A stretch of 64,000 nt of DNA from Cymbidium sinense (taxonomy: Eukaryota; Streptophyta; Magnoliopsida; Asparagales; Orchidaceae): assembly GCA_021442155.1 (NCBI GenBank), contig CM038215.1:276322413-276386412 (forward strand). Reading direction: 5' to 3'. This document shows positions 21,611 to 32,834 of the stretch, one piece after another; position 1 is the first letter of the stretch; each line of letters opens with the position of its first letter. The position numbers were made by a program, and so were the translations under genes. The notes beneath the pieces are model-generated. The model searched no databases and was not told the DNA's origin. It saw nothing but the letters and a program-made list of their open reading frames with translations.

Positions 21611-24600
21611 AAGTTTCAAGCAAAGGTGGAAGCCCTCCAATCAAGAGTGTAACAATATGCTTTATGCAAGATGCTATAAAAGAAATACTCATCCAGCTAA
21701 GGGGTTACTAATTCTTTTATCTTGATTTTAACTTAAGCTTTAAATGATATTATGAGTAATTTATTTTAATTTTTGAGTTGATTAATTTGGTAGAAGATTT
21801 ATTTTTCTCCTAAGAGCCTAATCATCATGGCTATACATCAGGAAAAACTCAAAAAACATGCCATATTAATGCACAAGCTAAACAAAACATCAAACATTTT
21901 ATAAAGCTAGTAAAGAAAAAAATGCCATTTATGGTCTGGCACCACCGCACAAACCCAAAAAAAAGAAATTGGGCAGTCGAGCTCTACCCTTATATAACTT
22001 GGATTACAAAGGAATTAATTTAGAATCAAGTAAGGAAATTCATGTTATGGGGGTCTTCATTCTTCTTTCTTCTTTTCTTCTTTTCTTCTTTCTTCTTTCT
22101 TCTTTCTTCTTTGGTTCCTTCTTTTGGATGGTTGGAATGTTAATTCTCCCAACATTTTACATGGTGCATAAGATGAGATCTTATGACCAATGCTCATCCT
22201 AATTCCCCATAAGATTCATTCCAAAATCCTAATTGCAAAAATTACATGAAAAGGAAAAGTAAATCTAACTAACACCTGTAAAATAGAGATTAGCTAAACA
22301 AACCATACAAATCCTAAGAATGTATATTGAACTTAGCACCCCACACATCGAACCAAATCCACCTGGCCTATTGGATTATGCTTAGGGGTATAAGCACTGC
22401 AAAGAAAAGCATTTATTTATTTATTACAGCTCTTAAGCACAATCCCTAAAATAATGGTTAGACTAAGATCACCCTACCATGCATTCTATGCACATTCACC
22501 CTAACATCCAGACTAGAAATAATACATTGCAAAATAAATGCAAACATCAATCCATGTATCGCCCTAACCTAAAGGTAGAAGTGGTGACTTAGCCTAATGT
22601 GTGTGCTTTAGAAGGTTTGTGTGGTATGCTTAGCTATGGATTTAAGGTTTGGATTTTCTAAGTGTGAAGATGTTCAACTCAGATGGGTGGTTTCATTTAA
22701 ATGTTTTGTTGATTTGGATTGATTTTATTTTGTATTTTAGTTTGCTTTAAGTGAATCCTATAATTAATTACTAAGTTTTAAAGAGAGGGAAAAGAGAAGA
22801 GAACTTCTCTTTCCTTCCCTACCTTATGTAATTTCTAAATCTGATTCATGTTTAGTTTTGTTTAGTGAATGTTTTATTATGTGTTTTAATTAATCTTAAG
22901 ATTTTTCCTTAAACAAACCTATTCAAAAAGAAAGACATTTTAAGATTAAGTAAAGTGAACTAAATTCATAAAACACACATCACTTTATTTCTTTCCCAAC
23001 ATGTATAATATGCATATGGATGCATCCTAAACTTATCTATACATACAAATGAATGTTTGGCACACTTTATGATGAATGCTAAGTGAGTTACTTAAGAAAA
23101 TTTGAATGCTTTGTGATGCATGATTTTCATTTAAGTAGAAAAGAGGTTTTCTTATCCATTTTTCACATGCACATACGAATGTATGAAAGGCATAAGTGAG
23201 TACGGTGCCATTGTTAACACTAGTGGTGTAACATACAAGATCAACTTGGGGCTACTTAAAGCCTTTCAACCTCGGGGTTGTCCAGACTAATATACCACTT
23301 TCCTTAAGTACAAACATATGTACAAAAGAAATGAATTGAAAAGAAAGTTGCAAAAGTTTGTACTTATGCTTGGACTTGGTTATGCAATTTATATGTGTAA
23401 GTGTAAGGATCTTCCTTAAGTCATAACATGGAAGAGGATAAGAATAAATTTAAGGAAGTGTTATGTTCTTTTAAAATAACTATACACTTTGCAAGTCTTA
23501 TTCAAATTCATATTAAGAGGAAAGAAAGGAAGCAAACATAAGACACATTTTTTATATTAACATGCAAGCTTATAAATTAACTATAAGTAGCTCACTTTTA
23601 GTTTTAGGTATTTGATTTATAGATTTTGAAAATAGTTTTAAATTTAATAGTGATAATAGCCATTCATATTTTACTTTAGCCAAACAATGCAATTTGACAT
23701 AAAGAAAGCATTTCATTTTGGATTTGATTTTTTGAAATACATGAATTTATGAAACTCATATGACATAAACATTTAGCATGTTAGGAAACAACTAAAGTGA
23801 TTAAAGCATGTAAACACATCCACCCTAATTAATTCCTAAAGACAATCTTATGAAATAAGAAAGCTTAAAGTAAATCAAATTATTTTTAAAAAAGGTTTGA
23901 TTTTGTTTTGAGTTTAATTTAATTTGAGAAATGTAAGGTGAGTTTGTTGTTCCTAACCCATTCCCACATATGTTTATTATTTTAGTTTAATTCTTAGGTG
24001 ATTAGATCAATTTTATGTTTTGATTAGGTAACGTATGAGTTAAGCATGTTAATTACCCCTTACCTATACCACCTTAGTATAGTTAATCAAATAATTATGA
24101 GTCAATGAGATGACATAAAACCACACAAGGAATTTAAATCCTCAATGCACCTAGTAATAGAAGGGTCTAATGCATTTTCCCCAAGATAGATTCATTGAGT
24201 TTCGAAAAGTTTTAGAATTATATGAAATTAAGGGGTAATTAGAATTAACCCTTGGGATAGATTAAAAAAGGTGGTTTAGGGAATATCTTAAGGAAAGTAT
24301 CCCAAAATTATTCTCCAAACCTCATATTCACTTAATCAAAACTTAATTGACTCAATCATAGGGTTAAACCACTAATTATACCATTAATTAAGCCTAATTA
24401 CATTGAGGGAGTGATTAAGGAATGAACTAGAAATTCCTCTAATTAAGCCACCAATAAATCCCAAGAAAATTCTTGGAGGTAGGGGTCATCCCACAAATTA
24501 AGCACAAGAAGTTTTGGATTAATCAAAGGAGTAATTAGAGGGTAATTATCAAAATAACATTCTCAATAAAACTTAAATTTAGAGAAAAGCACTATTCAAA

Positions 24601-24750
24601 ATTCATTGAAATCATTTTTAGAATATCCTATATCTAATTATCTATCCAATGCAATTTATTTCTATTTTTTTTTATTTTCTAGTCTTAGATATGAATTTAG
24701 GAAGTTTCAATAATTAATTAAAACATTCAATAGCCTAATTAAGTATTTAA
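21611..24750. other. AT-rich non-coding DNA, no gene seen
   Basis: No protein family, RNA gene or internal homology is visible. The short ORFs (21534-21725, 21969-22202) have no recognisable domain, and the second one is largely produced by a TTC/TTTC tract. Given its position it may be further LTR sequence of the left gypsy element, but nothing in the window confirms this. Confidence 0.5.
22057..22120. repeat. Polypyrimidine tract (TTCTTTC)n
   Basis: About 60 bases of TTC/TTTC repeats with very few purines on the + strand. Confidence 0.9.
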
Positions 24751-24759
24751 TCCCATCAG

Positions 24760-27700
24760 TGCCAAGTGGGCCGCTGATGCGTCATGTGCTTTCCATGTGG
24801 TGCGATGGGATTGGATCTTTAACTTGTCACATTATAGCACTGCATCAGCGGTGGTGCTATGCGCTTTCTCCTCAACCGCTAGATCAAGGATCAGACGGTT
24901 GAGATTAAGCCTATGGTTCTAAAGGATAAATCCATGGATGCTATGATTTAATCACGGTCATCCATCCAAAATGCACAGATGGATGGCCTGAGATTCATCC
25001 CTGTATTTATCTGTGGAGAATGGACACCGTCCATCTTCAAAGGTATGATCCAAGCTAAGTTAAGCTCAGATTAGATTAAAATTCAACCCACACCATCTAG
25101 GCACGATGGCAAGCACATCTAATGGCTAGAATTCTATGATTAAAATTCCTTTCTTAAAGCTCCAAACCACATTGAATTTAAGCTTGAAAAAATGGCTAAC
25201 CTCATCGGCACTCGATTCCCTTGGAGAAGCTTCATCTAGTGAGATGAAGCTTTGCTAAAGTTTGGAGGCTCTGAGATTTGGTAGATCCTCCTATGGGCTA
25301 TTGCCTCCTTGACTTGAGCTCATCTTTAGTCTAGAGCACTCCTCCCTTGCTTCAAGAACTTGTATGAAGCTTTTGGCAAGCTCGATTGAAGTGTGGAGTG
25401 AGATTGGATTTTGGTTTTCTTCCCCTATTTTAGATTTTAGAAATTGACAAATGGGAAATTGATTCTTACTTAGGAGAGCTTGGGGAGGCTGAGGAATGGC
25501 TTCTCTAACTTTCCTAGGTTCAATCGAATTGGAGAATGTTGAAATGAAATGAAATTAGTTGGAGTATATCTCTCCCTTTAGCAATCAGATGGTCGAGCAA
25601 AGATTTGCCATTTTGATCTAATTGAGCTCTGTGAGTGGGTTTATTAGGCTGTTAGATGAGTCATTACATTCGAGTTTAGCTAGGGAAGAAGTGGAGGAGG
25701 TTGCCATGTGCTTAAAACAAGTGGAGGAATGATTCCCATGTGGCAATTTTCAAGCACATGGTTAGTTTTGGGTATGGGTTGGATTTGGTTGACCCAAACT
25801 CATTGGTTCATGTGCACTAGGTCCATTAGTGACCATTTAGTTTACTAAAAGGATGCCAAGTGTCCATAAAAAGGAATTGACCAAATTCCAAGTGGTTTTA
25901 ATTTGGTTACCCTATGGCCTAGGGTAAAGGGTCATTTGACCTTTATTTTAGTCATATTTTGGTATGATGATAAAATAGGTTTGGCCAAGTTTCATTGAAT
26001 TTGGAGTTGGTTTGATGTGTTTTGGCTCATGTTGACCCATATAGGTCAAAATGGGTCAACTTGGGTCAAGTTGACCAATTGGTCAAATTGGGTCAAACTA
26101 AGGGTTGGGTCAAGTTCATATGACCATTTTAATTTTTTTTGGTGGCTTTGTTTTGATTCAATTTGGTTTATATTTGGTGTTGGTTCAATTGAGTTCATTT
26201 AGGTCAAATGGGTCAAGATGACCAAATTGACCTATTTGACCTATTTAGGTTAGGTCATGTGTTGGTTAATGTTTGGTTGGTCATATGAAATGGATTGGTA
26301 TTTTTATTTCCAATCAATTTTTATTATGTTTGAATTTGGCTCAATTTGACCCTTAGGTCAAGTTGGGTTCAAGGTAAATTAGGCTGGGTTAGGTCTAGTT
26401 GGCCAGTTGAGGCTTTGGTCAAGTTCAACAAGTGATTTGGAATGAACTTGATCCATTGGTTTCAATCATTTTGGCTCAAATCAAGTTTTATCACATTTTG
26501 ACTTTTTAGGTCAACTTGGGTCAACTTGGGTCAAGTGGCCAATTGGGCTTGGTTAGGCTCAAATGTTGACTTGGTCAAGTTCAAACATTGGTCATGAATG
26601 AATTTTGATCAATGATTTCAATCAATTTGGCCTATGGTGGATTTTGGCTATGGTGAGTTTCATTTTGGCTAAGTGTTGACCAAGTCAACCCTTAGGTTTA
26701 CTTTGACCCAATTTGAGTGACTGATCATCTCATTATGATTGTTGATCATGATGAGAGGCATAGATTGGCTTAGTTCAATCCAATTTGGTTAGGATTAGAA
26801 TTTAGCTCATAAGGCTACTTTAGGTCACTTTGGGTCAAGTGAGCCTAAGTGGGTAAAATGGCTTGGTCAAAGCTTGATTTGAGTTTGATTCAACTCACAT
26901 ATGGACTTATGATTGAAATATAAATCCATTTGCAAGTGATTTGAAGTCAAATAGGTGTTGATTCATTCGACAATTTCAAGTTCAAAGGGTGAACATGAGT
27001 TTGAGTTGGGTTTGATTTTTAAATTTAGTTTTGGTTTGATGGTTGAAGTTTATGTCTATATTTGGATTCATGATTGAAGGATTGATTGAACCATGAAATA
27101 AAATCAAGGGTTTGGCTTGATTTGAAATTGATTTGGCTAAGTTCAAGATTTTGACTTGAAATGCTTAGGTTAGATATTAGTTGAATTTGAGTTTGCTTTT
27201 AGAGTTAATTTTGGTTGTTTGAATTTATATTTCATTTATATATGTGAATATAAATGAGAATATAAATGGGTTATGAGAAAATTTCATGAGTTTGAAGTGA
27301 TTTAGCTTGATTTGGGCTAAGTCCTTAAGAGAGAAATAAAGGACTTAAGAAAGATTTAGAATTTGACCATGGATTTTTGATTTGATTTTTGAGTTTAGTT
27401 TGATTGATTTAAATTTATATTTCATTTATATATGTGAATATAAATCATAATATACAAAAGTTATGGGAAAATTTCATGAGTTTGAAGTGATTTTGATTAG
27501 ATTTAGGTTAAGTCCTTCAAAGGGAATCAAATGACTTAGGATAGATTTTGAACTTGGAATTTCAATCATGGGCTTCAATCATAAGTTTCAATCATGGATT
27601 TCAATCATAAGGAATTGATTTGAGTTTGGAGAAAATCAATTAGGCTAGAATTGATTTAAGTTTGATGTTGATTGGATTTAGAGTTTTACTTAAAGGAAGG

Positions 27701-27880
27701 AAGTAAGGAATGTGGTTCAAGTTATAGTAGGGAAATTTTCCTAACTCCCCAAAGGCATGACCTATTCCTATGGCTAACTCTTCTAAGTCTCTAGGCTACC
27801 TTGAGTGTCCACTAATCACTAGATGTGTCTTAAGACTAAGGAACTCCTAAAGTTTTAGAGAAGCCCTATGTCTAAGTTGG
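24760..27880. repeat. Dispersed repeat, copy B (possibly LTR-derived); no gene
   Basis: Contains the same ordered blocks as 1-1510, followed by a longer right part. Between about 25780 and 26720 the hexamer GGTCAA and its complement TTGACC recur very often, producing many short inverted repeats such as GGTCAAGTTGACC. No coding potential is convincing; 26017-26202 is an ORF across the GGTCAA text. It ends at the 5'-truncated LINE A, near 27885. Confidence 0.55.
27190..27570. repeat. Imperfect tandem duplication, about 190 bp unit
   Basis: 'aatttatatttcatttata' followed by 'tgtgaatataaat' occurs at 27222 and 27412, and both are followed by 'aaaatttcatgagtttgaag' and 'aagtcctt'. The copies differ by substitutions and small indels. 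Confidence 0.8.
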
Positions 27881-27889
27881 AGGGGTTGA

Positions 27890-28480
27890 GTGCTCATCCT
27901 AAAAATGAGGTCAACTGGTATTCATTATGGTTCATCCTTCTTTTGGAAAGATAATTGGATTGGAAATGGATTTATTGACTCATTTATCTATACACTTAGC
28001 TATTATCAAAGTAACTCTTTTGGCTTAATAACAATTGGAATGAAAATAAACTTGATAATTGTATTCTATTTCTTTTATGATAACTTTAGAAACATCCCTA
28101 TTTTTCTAACAAACCTGATCAAATTATTTTAAACTCTCTTACAATGGTGATTTCGTTAAAAGAGGTTTGCATTTTAATAGAGATAAGCGTAACTACTCTA
28201 ATGTTTTCATTAAACTTTGGAACAATATCATTCTCATTTCTTATTCGATTCTAGCTTGGAGCATTTTGAATAACTTTATTCTTGTAGGTTTCTTACTCTA
28301 GAATAAAGGGTTTTATTTACCTTCTAAGATATATTATTGCTTTCATATTGAAAATGTTAATCATGTTTTTTTCAATGGTACCATTTCTTCCAAATTTTGG
28401 ATATGGTATGATGATTTATTTAATAACTATTTTCATGGTTTTCTTTCTTTATATCAACTTCTTGAAGCTTGTTTCTAAAG
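27890..28480 (+). pseudogene. LINE A ORF2 remnant (post-RT, zinc-binding RT-associated region)
   Basis: Blocks parallel to LINE B in several frames: GSSFFWKDNW at the start, FIKLWNN near 28215 (LINE B SKLWNNN near 61390), CFHIENVNHVFF near 28340-28375 and the ISSKFWIWY block near 28385-28410. In plant LINEs this region corresponds to the zf-RVT domain between RT and RNase H. There is no continuous reading frame. Confidence 0.7.
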
Positions 28481-28489
28481 AAACTATGA

Positions 28490-29200
28490 AAGGTCATATC
28501 AATATCTTAATTGCTATTACCTTTATTTTTCTCATTTGGATGGATAGAAATGATGCTAAATATCATGGTATTCCTATGAATCATAAAAGGATCCTAGCTA
28601 GAACTAAAGGAAAAAAAATCCATGCTTTATTTAATGCTAATTTAATTAGTAACATCCATTTTAGAGGTTACAATTTTGTGGCTAAAAATTTGGGTCTCAT
28701 TTTGCCTAATGTTTTTTTCAATAATGATGTTAGGATTATCCATTGGATTAAACATAACAAAACTTTATTAAAATTAATAGATGGTTCGCCACATAGTAAA
28801 TATGGTTGTAGTGGTATTATTAGGGATTCCAACACCACTTGTGCTTTTGCTTATCCCCTTAAAGCTTGCTCTTTTATTTATGCTAAGCTTATGGTTGTTA
28901 ATAAAGCTATTGATATTTTTTTGAACAAAGGCCTCTTTAATATTTGGATTGAAGTTGACACTCTTCTTTACGATATGCTCACTTCTAATAAAATGGGGAA
29001 TACACTTATTTTATCTCCTTAATCACACTAAAACCCTCCTCTCAAGTTTGTAAAAAATTTCATATTCTGTGAAGGTAATAATTGGATTTCCTAGACAATT
29101 TGGGTCAATTAAATGAGCTCACTATATTAGATAATAAAACTTACCTAAGTCGAGAGGCTTGGTTAATCTAGATAACTCTGAACTGCCTTACTTTAAACTT
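28490..29200 (+). pseudogene. LINE A RNase H, missing catalytic Glu
   Basis: Mostly within the open segment 28348-29022. WIKHNKTLLKLIDGSPHSKY holds the first catalytic Asp (D-G-S), FAYPLKACSFIYAKLMVVNK replaces the usual Glu by Lys (LINE B has FVELMVVYK), and WIEVDTLLYDMLTSNKMGN holds the next Asp. Similarity to LINE B continues in other frames to about 29200, through the HVWHEGN/ADYLANL equivalent. RNase H would degrade the RNA of the RNA:DNA hybrid. It cannot work here. Confidence 0.85.
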
Positions 29201-31372
29201 TAACTTGTGTATATTTCTTATTGTTCTTTGGCTATGGTGTTTTCTTTGAGCCTTTTTATTGATTGTTGCTTTCGTGCTTTCCCATATTTGGATTGCTCCT
29301 TGCTATTATTTTTGAGGGTTTTGGCTAACCTCATTTTCAATGAGTGCTTCCTTGTTTGGTTGATGCTGTTGTTTGTTTCTACCCTTTCTTAGTTGTCTTG
29401 GTTGATGTTTGTTTGAAGGTTGTTGTTAATCTTCTCAATTCTGTCTTAGTGTTGGGCTTTTTGGTGGTTGTTGCTTTCCTTTCTTATTTTGGCTATTGAT
29501 TGTTGGTTGTTCTCCGACATGGCTTGAAGGTTGATGTTTTGTGGTTGTTGCCTTCATTTTTTCTTTGGTGGTGGCTATTTGTTCTGTGGGTCTAGAAGAG
29601 ACCTTATTTTGCTCTTGGTTCCTTTCCTGGTTTATTGATGGTGGTTGGTGGTCCTCCCAGTTTGCCTTTCCTTATTTGCCTAGGTGATTACCATAAATAT
29701 TTCTTGGTTATTTTTGGTGACCTCCTATTGGGTTGTGGCTATGCCCACTATCTATCTTTCCCTCTGAATGAGGTTTGCCTCATAGTTGGATTGGTTGCTT
29801 CCTTATCTAAGTTGGATCTTCTTCTGCTATGGTGGTTGGTTGGGTGGCCTTGTTGGCTGGCTGGGTTGATTGGCTGTGTTGGTGGGCTGGGTTGGTTGAC
29901 TGAGTGGCTGTGTTGGTTGGTTTTACCTCCTCTGTTGGTGGAAGATTTAAGAGGTTGTTGGTGGTTTATCTTTGGTTTGGATTTCTCCTGGTGGAGGCTA
30001 ATTGTTGGCTATTAATTTTTCTTGTTTTTTTGATTGGGGCTTGGTGATTGGTTTAGCTATTTTTGGTTTGGTTCTTTTGGTTGTGTTTTCAACCTCCTAT
30101 TGTAATGGTCTGCCTCTCTTGATTGCAACTGCTTATCTTTTTCTTTTTTTTTCTATCTAGGTGGCAGCTTAGTTGTTGGTCTATTTTCTTGGCATAAATG
30201 TTGTATGATGGTGGGCTGGGTGGCTTTATTGGCTGTTTGCTTCTGTTTTATTGCTGGTGAGTTCTTGTGGTTTTTTTGGTCTTGGTTTTGGATTGTTGTC
30301 ATTTTGGGGTTGGTTGAAGGCTATTTAGTGGTTGTTGTTTTCCTTGGGTGTCTTTGGTGCCTTGGTTTGGTGTCTTGATTTTCTTTTGTCTATGGGTATT
30401 ACCTTTTTCTAGTGTATTTTGCTCCCCTTGTTTCCTAATGCCTGACTCATGGTTTGTGGTGGTGGTTTTACTATTACACTAGCTATTCTTAGCAGTAGCC
30501 TTGCTGGATGCTCCTTTGGTCATTTTGTTTATCTGTCTTGGAGGAGGTGCGGCTCCCCTTTTATCTTTTGCTTGTCCACTTGGGTTATCCACTGCCTAGA
30601 TTGGATTTATGGCTATTGTTGGTGTTAGCTGTCCCCTCTATTTGGGTATTAGTTTGCTGTTGCTTTAGAGATAATCTAGGGATGGTTCCTTGGCTTTGGG
30701 CCTATCTTTTCTGGACTGTGTTGTTATCCCTATTAATGATGCTTGCTCTTTTTGGTATTTCTCCTCCCTTTTGGTGTTGGCTTTGGTGGTTTTCCTGATG
30801 TTATTTTGGTCGCTTTATGCTAGGATGTTCTCTTTCCTAGTTGGAAGACTTTGCAGCCTTGTTTGATGATGATCTCTAGATGACTACCTACATGAGATTT
30901 GCTGGCTATGACAGCCTTGATGTTTCCCTCTCTTTCTTCTTTTGGGTGGTAGCATTATATGTAATTGTAACCATTCATCTAAAGTTTGGATGCTTACATA
31001 TAGTGTTACTCCTTAAGATGATTATGACTGAGCTTGAGCCATTTCTTTACTTTGCTCTTTCTCTTTGCTACTTCTCTTTATGCCTACTTAATTGTACTCA
31101 TCCTTTCCTTAGTATGGTGCAGATTTCTTTTATAGGTTGGCAGTCTAGCAGGTGGATTTTGCTGTAATCAATGAAATCAAGTGGATTTTACTGTGGCTAA
31201 TATGGATCTTCTCAGTGGTTATTTAGTTCTCTTTATTTAATATTGTAATAGTTTGGGGATTCATCTCTTTAGGTTTTATTGTAGCTCTTGAGCATTAGCT
31301 TAGAGATTTATCCCCTTTAAGGAATTTGTTCTCCTTATTTTGTGGCAATAAAATTCCCCTAATTTTCTCAAC
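29201..31372 (+). other. LINE A long T/G-rich 3' region
   Basis: About 2.2 kb, low in A on the + strand, rich in TTG/GGT/CTT, with no recognisable domain. Open stretches (29635-30015, 30508-30798, 30880-31167) encode only Leu/Trp/Val/Phe-rich text expected from the composition. A dense TTGG/TGGG segment lies at 29831-29920. LINE B has a similar T/G-rich region after its ORF2 stop (62411 to the window end), so this is probably the element's own 3' UTR, although a separate insertion cannot be ruled out. Confidence 0.55.
31347..31352 (+). terminator. Poly(A) signal AATAAA of LINE A
   Basis: AATAAA lies 20 bases before the A-run 31373-31380 that ends the element. The surrounding 'tgtggcaataaaattc' is identical to 58021-58036, where a second LINE 3' end sits in satellite T3. 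Confidence 0.8.
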
Positions 31373-32485
31373 AAAAAAAACCCTAAACCTTACCCCAAAA
31401 CCCTAAACCCTATACCCTAAAATAAAACCTAAAGCCTAAACCAAAAACCTAAACCCTAAACCCTAAACTCTAAACACTAAAAATCCTAAACCCTAAACAC
31501 TAAAACCTAAATCTTAAATCCTAAACCATAAAACCCTAAACAATAAACCCTAAACCCTAAACCCTAAAACCTAGACCTAAATAAAAAAAATAAAATAAAA
31601 CAAAATAAAAACCTAAACTAAAACCTAAACCCTAAACCCTAAAAACCCTAAACCTTAAACTCTCCCTAAACATTAAATCCTAAAACCCTAAACCCTAAAT
31701 CCTAAACCCTAAAACCTTAAACCCTACACCCTATACCTTAAAACCCAAAACCCTAAACCCCAAATCCTAAAACATATAACCCTAACTCCAAACCTTATAC
31801 TCTAAACCCTATAAACCTAAACCCCTAAAAGTTAACTAAATAAAACCTAAAAATAAATTAAATAAAAAAACCTAAACCTAAATAAAATAAAACAAAATAA
31901 AAATCTTAACTAAATCCCAAACCTAAAAATAAAATAAAATAAAATAAATAAAAACTAAACTAAAATAAAATAAATAAAAATGTTAACTAAACTAAAATTA
32001 ATATAAACCTAAAAATAAAAAACTTAAATAAAATAAAAACTAAAATTTAAATAAAAATAAAATAAAGCTAAAAAATAAAATAAAAATAAAACCTAAACCT
32101 AAAAATAAAAAAATAAAATTTAAACCTAAAAAATAAAATAAAAATAAAACTAACTAAAAAAATAAACCTAAGCCTAAAAAATAAAATGAAATAAAAAATT
32201 AAAAATAAAATAAATAAACCTAAAATAAATAAACTAAACTAAATAAAAATAAAAATAAACCTAAATAAAAATAAAAAATAAAATAAACTCAAATAAATTA
32301 AATAAACTTAAAGCTACCTGTTTACTTATTATTATTTTTTAAAAAACCCTAAATCCTAAACCCTAAACCCTAAACCTACAACTTACAACCCTAAACCGTA
32401 AACCTTAAACCATAAACCCTTAAACCCTAAAATCCTAAACCCTAAACCTTACAAAACCAAAAGCCCGAAACCCTAAAACCTAAAC

Positions 32486-32834
32486 TGGTCAGAATAGTGG
32501 TGGTTATGGAAGTGGGAGGAGATACGGAGGTTATAGGCATGGTGGAGGCTGAGGGAGAGACCGTGGATATGATAGCAGATCCCGCTACTCGAGAGGTGGG
32601 GGTGGTTCTGACGGGAACTGGAGAAATTGAAGAACGACCAATCCAATCTACTACTTATGGAACAATGTCTTTATAGTAGAGATGGTTCTAGTTTTCTAGT
32701 GTTTTTGATTTGCTCTAAGCGTGCTCATTTTTTATCTATGCTGCGCTTGCATCTTAGAAAACTTAACGTGATACTTGGTTGATGAAATCAAAAGAAGAAA
32801 TATTGAATCTGAATTTATTCTCTGATAAAAAAAA
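32486..32834 (+). pseudogene. GRP 3' fragment M2
   Basis: This is the best preserved coding end of the six copies. From 32487 the frame gives GQNSGGYGSGRRYGGYRHGGG, one in-frame TGA, then GRDRGYDSRSRYSRGGGGSDGNWRN-type text (quoted in parts: GRDRGYDSRS, YSRGGGGSDGNWRN) to the natural TGA at 32628-32630. About 190 bp of 3' UTR follow (TTATGGAACAATGTCTTTATA, GTGCTCATTTTTTATCTATG) to the A-run at 32826-32834. The RRM remnant present in M1 and M3-M6 is missing here. Confidence 0.88.

Larger units (their letters stand above)
27885..31380 (+). mobile_element. 5'-truncated LINE (L1-type with RNase H), LINE A
   Basis: The copy starts inside ORF2, downstream of the RT palm, with GIHYGSSFFWKDNWIGNG. 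LINE B has GINSGSSFFWQDNWTRGG at the same place (about 61080-61130). It continues through the cysteine/His-rich RT-associated region and an RNase H, then has a T/G-rich 3' region of over 2 kb, an AATAAA signal and an eight-A tail at 31373-31380. The next base begins CCCTAAACC of satellite T2. Endonuclease and RT are absent, and stops interrupt all frames. Confidence 0.85.

Noticed and set aside
21969..22202. ORF of 77 aa with a hydrophobic core
   Set aside because: The hydrophobic part is encoded by the TTC/TTTC tract; no other support.
26017..26202. ORF of 61 aa in copy B
   Set aside because: Produced by the repeated GGTCAA text; low-complexity Trp/Asn/Val pattern.
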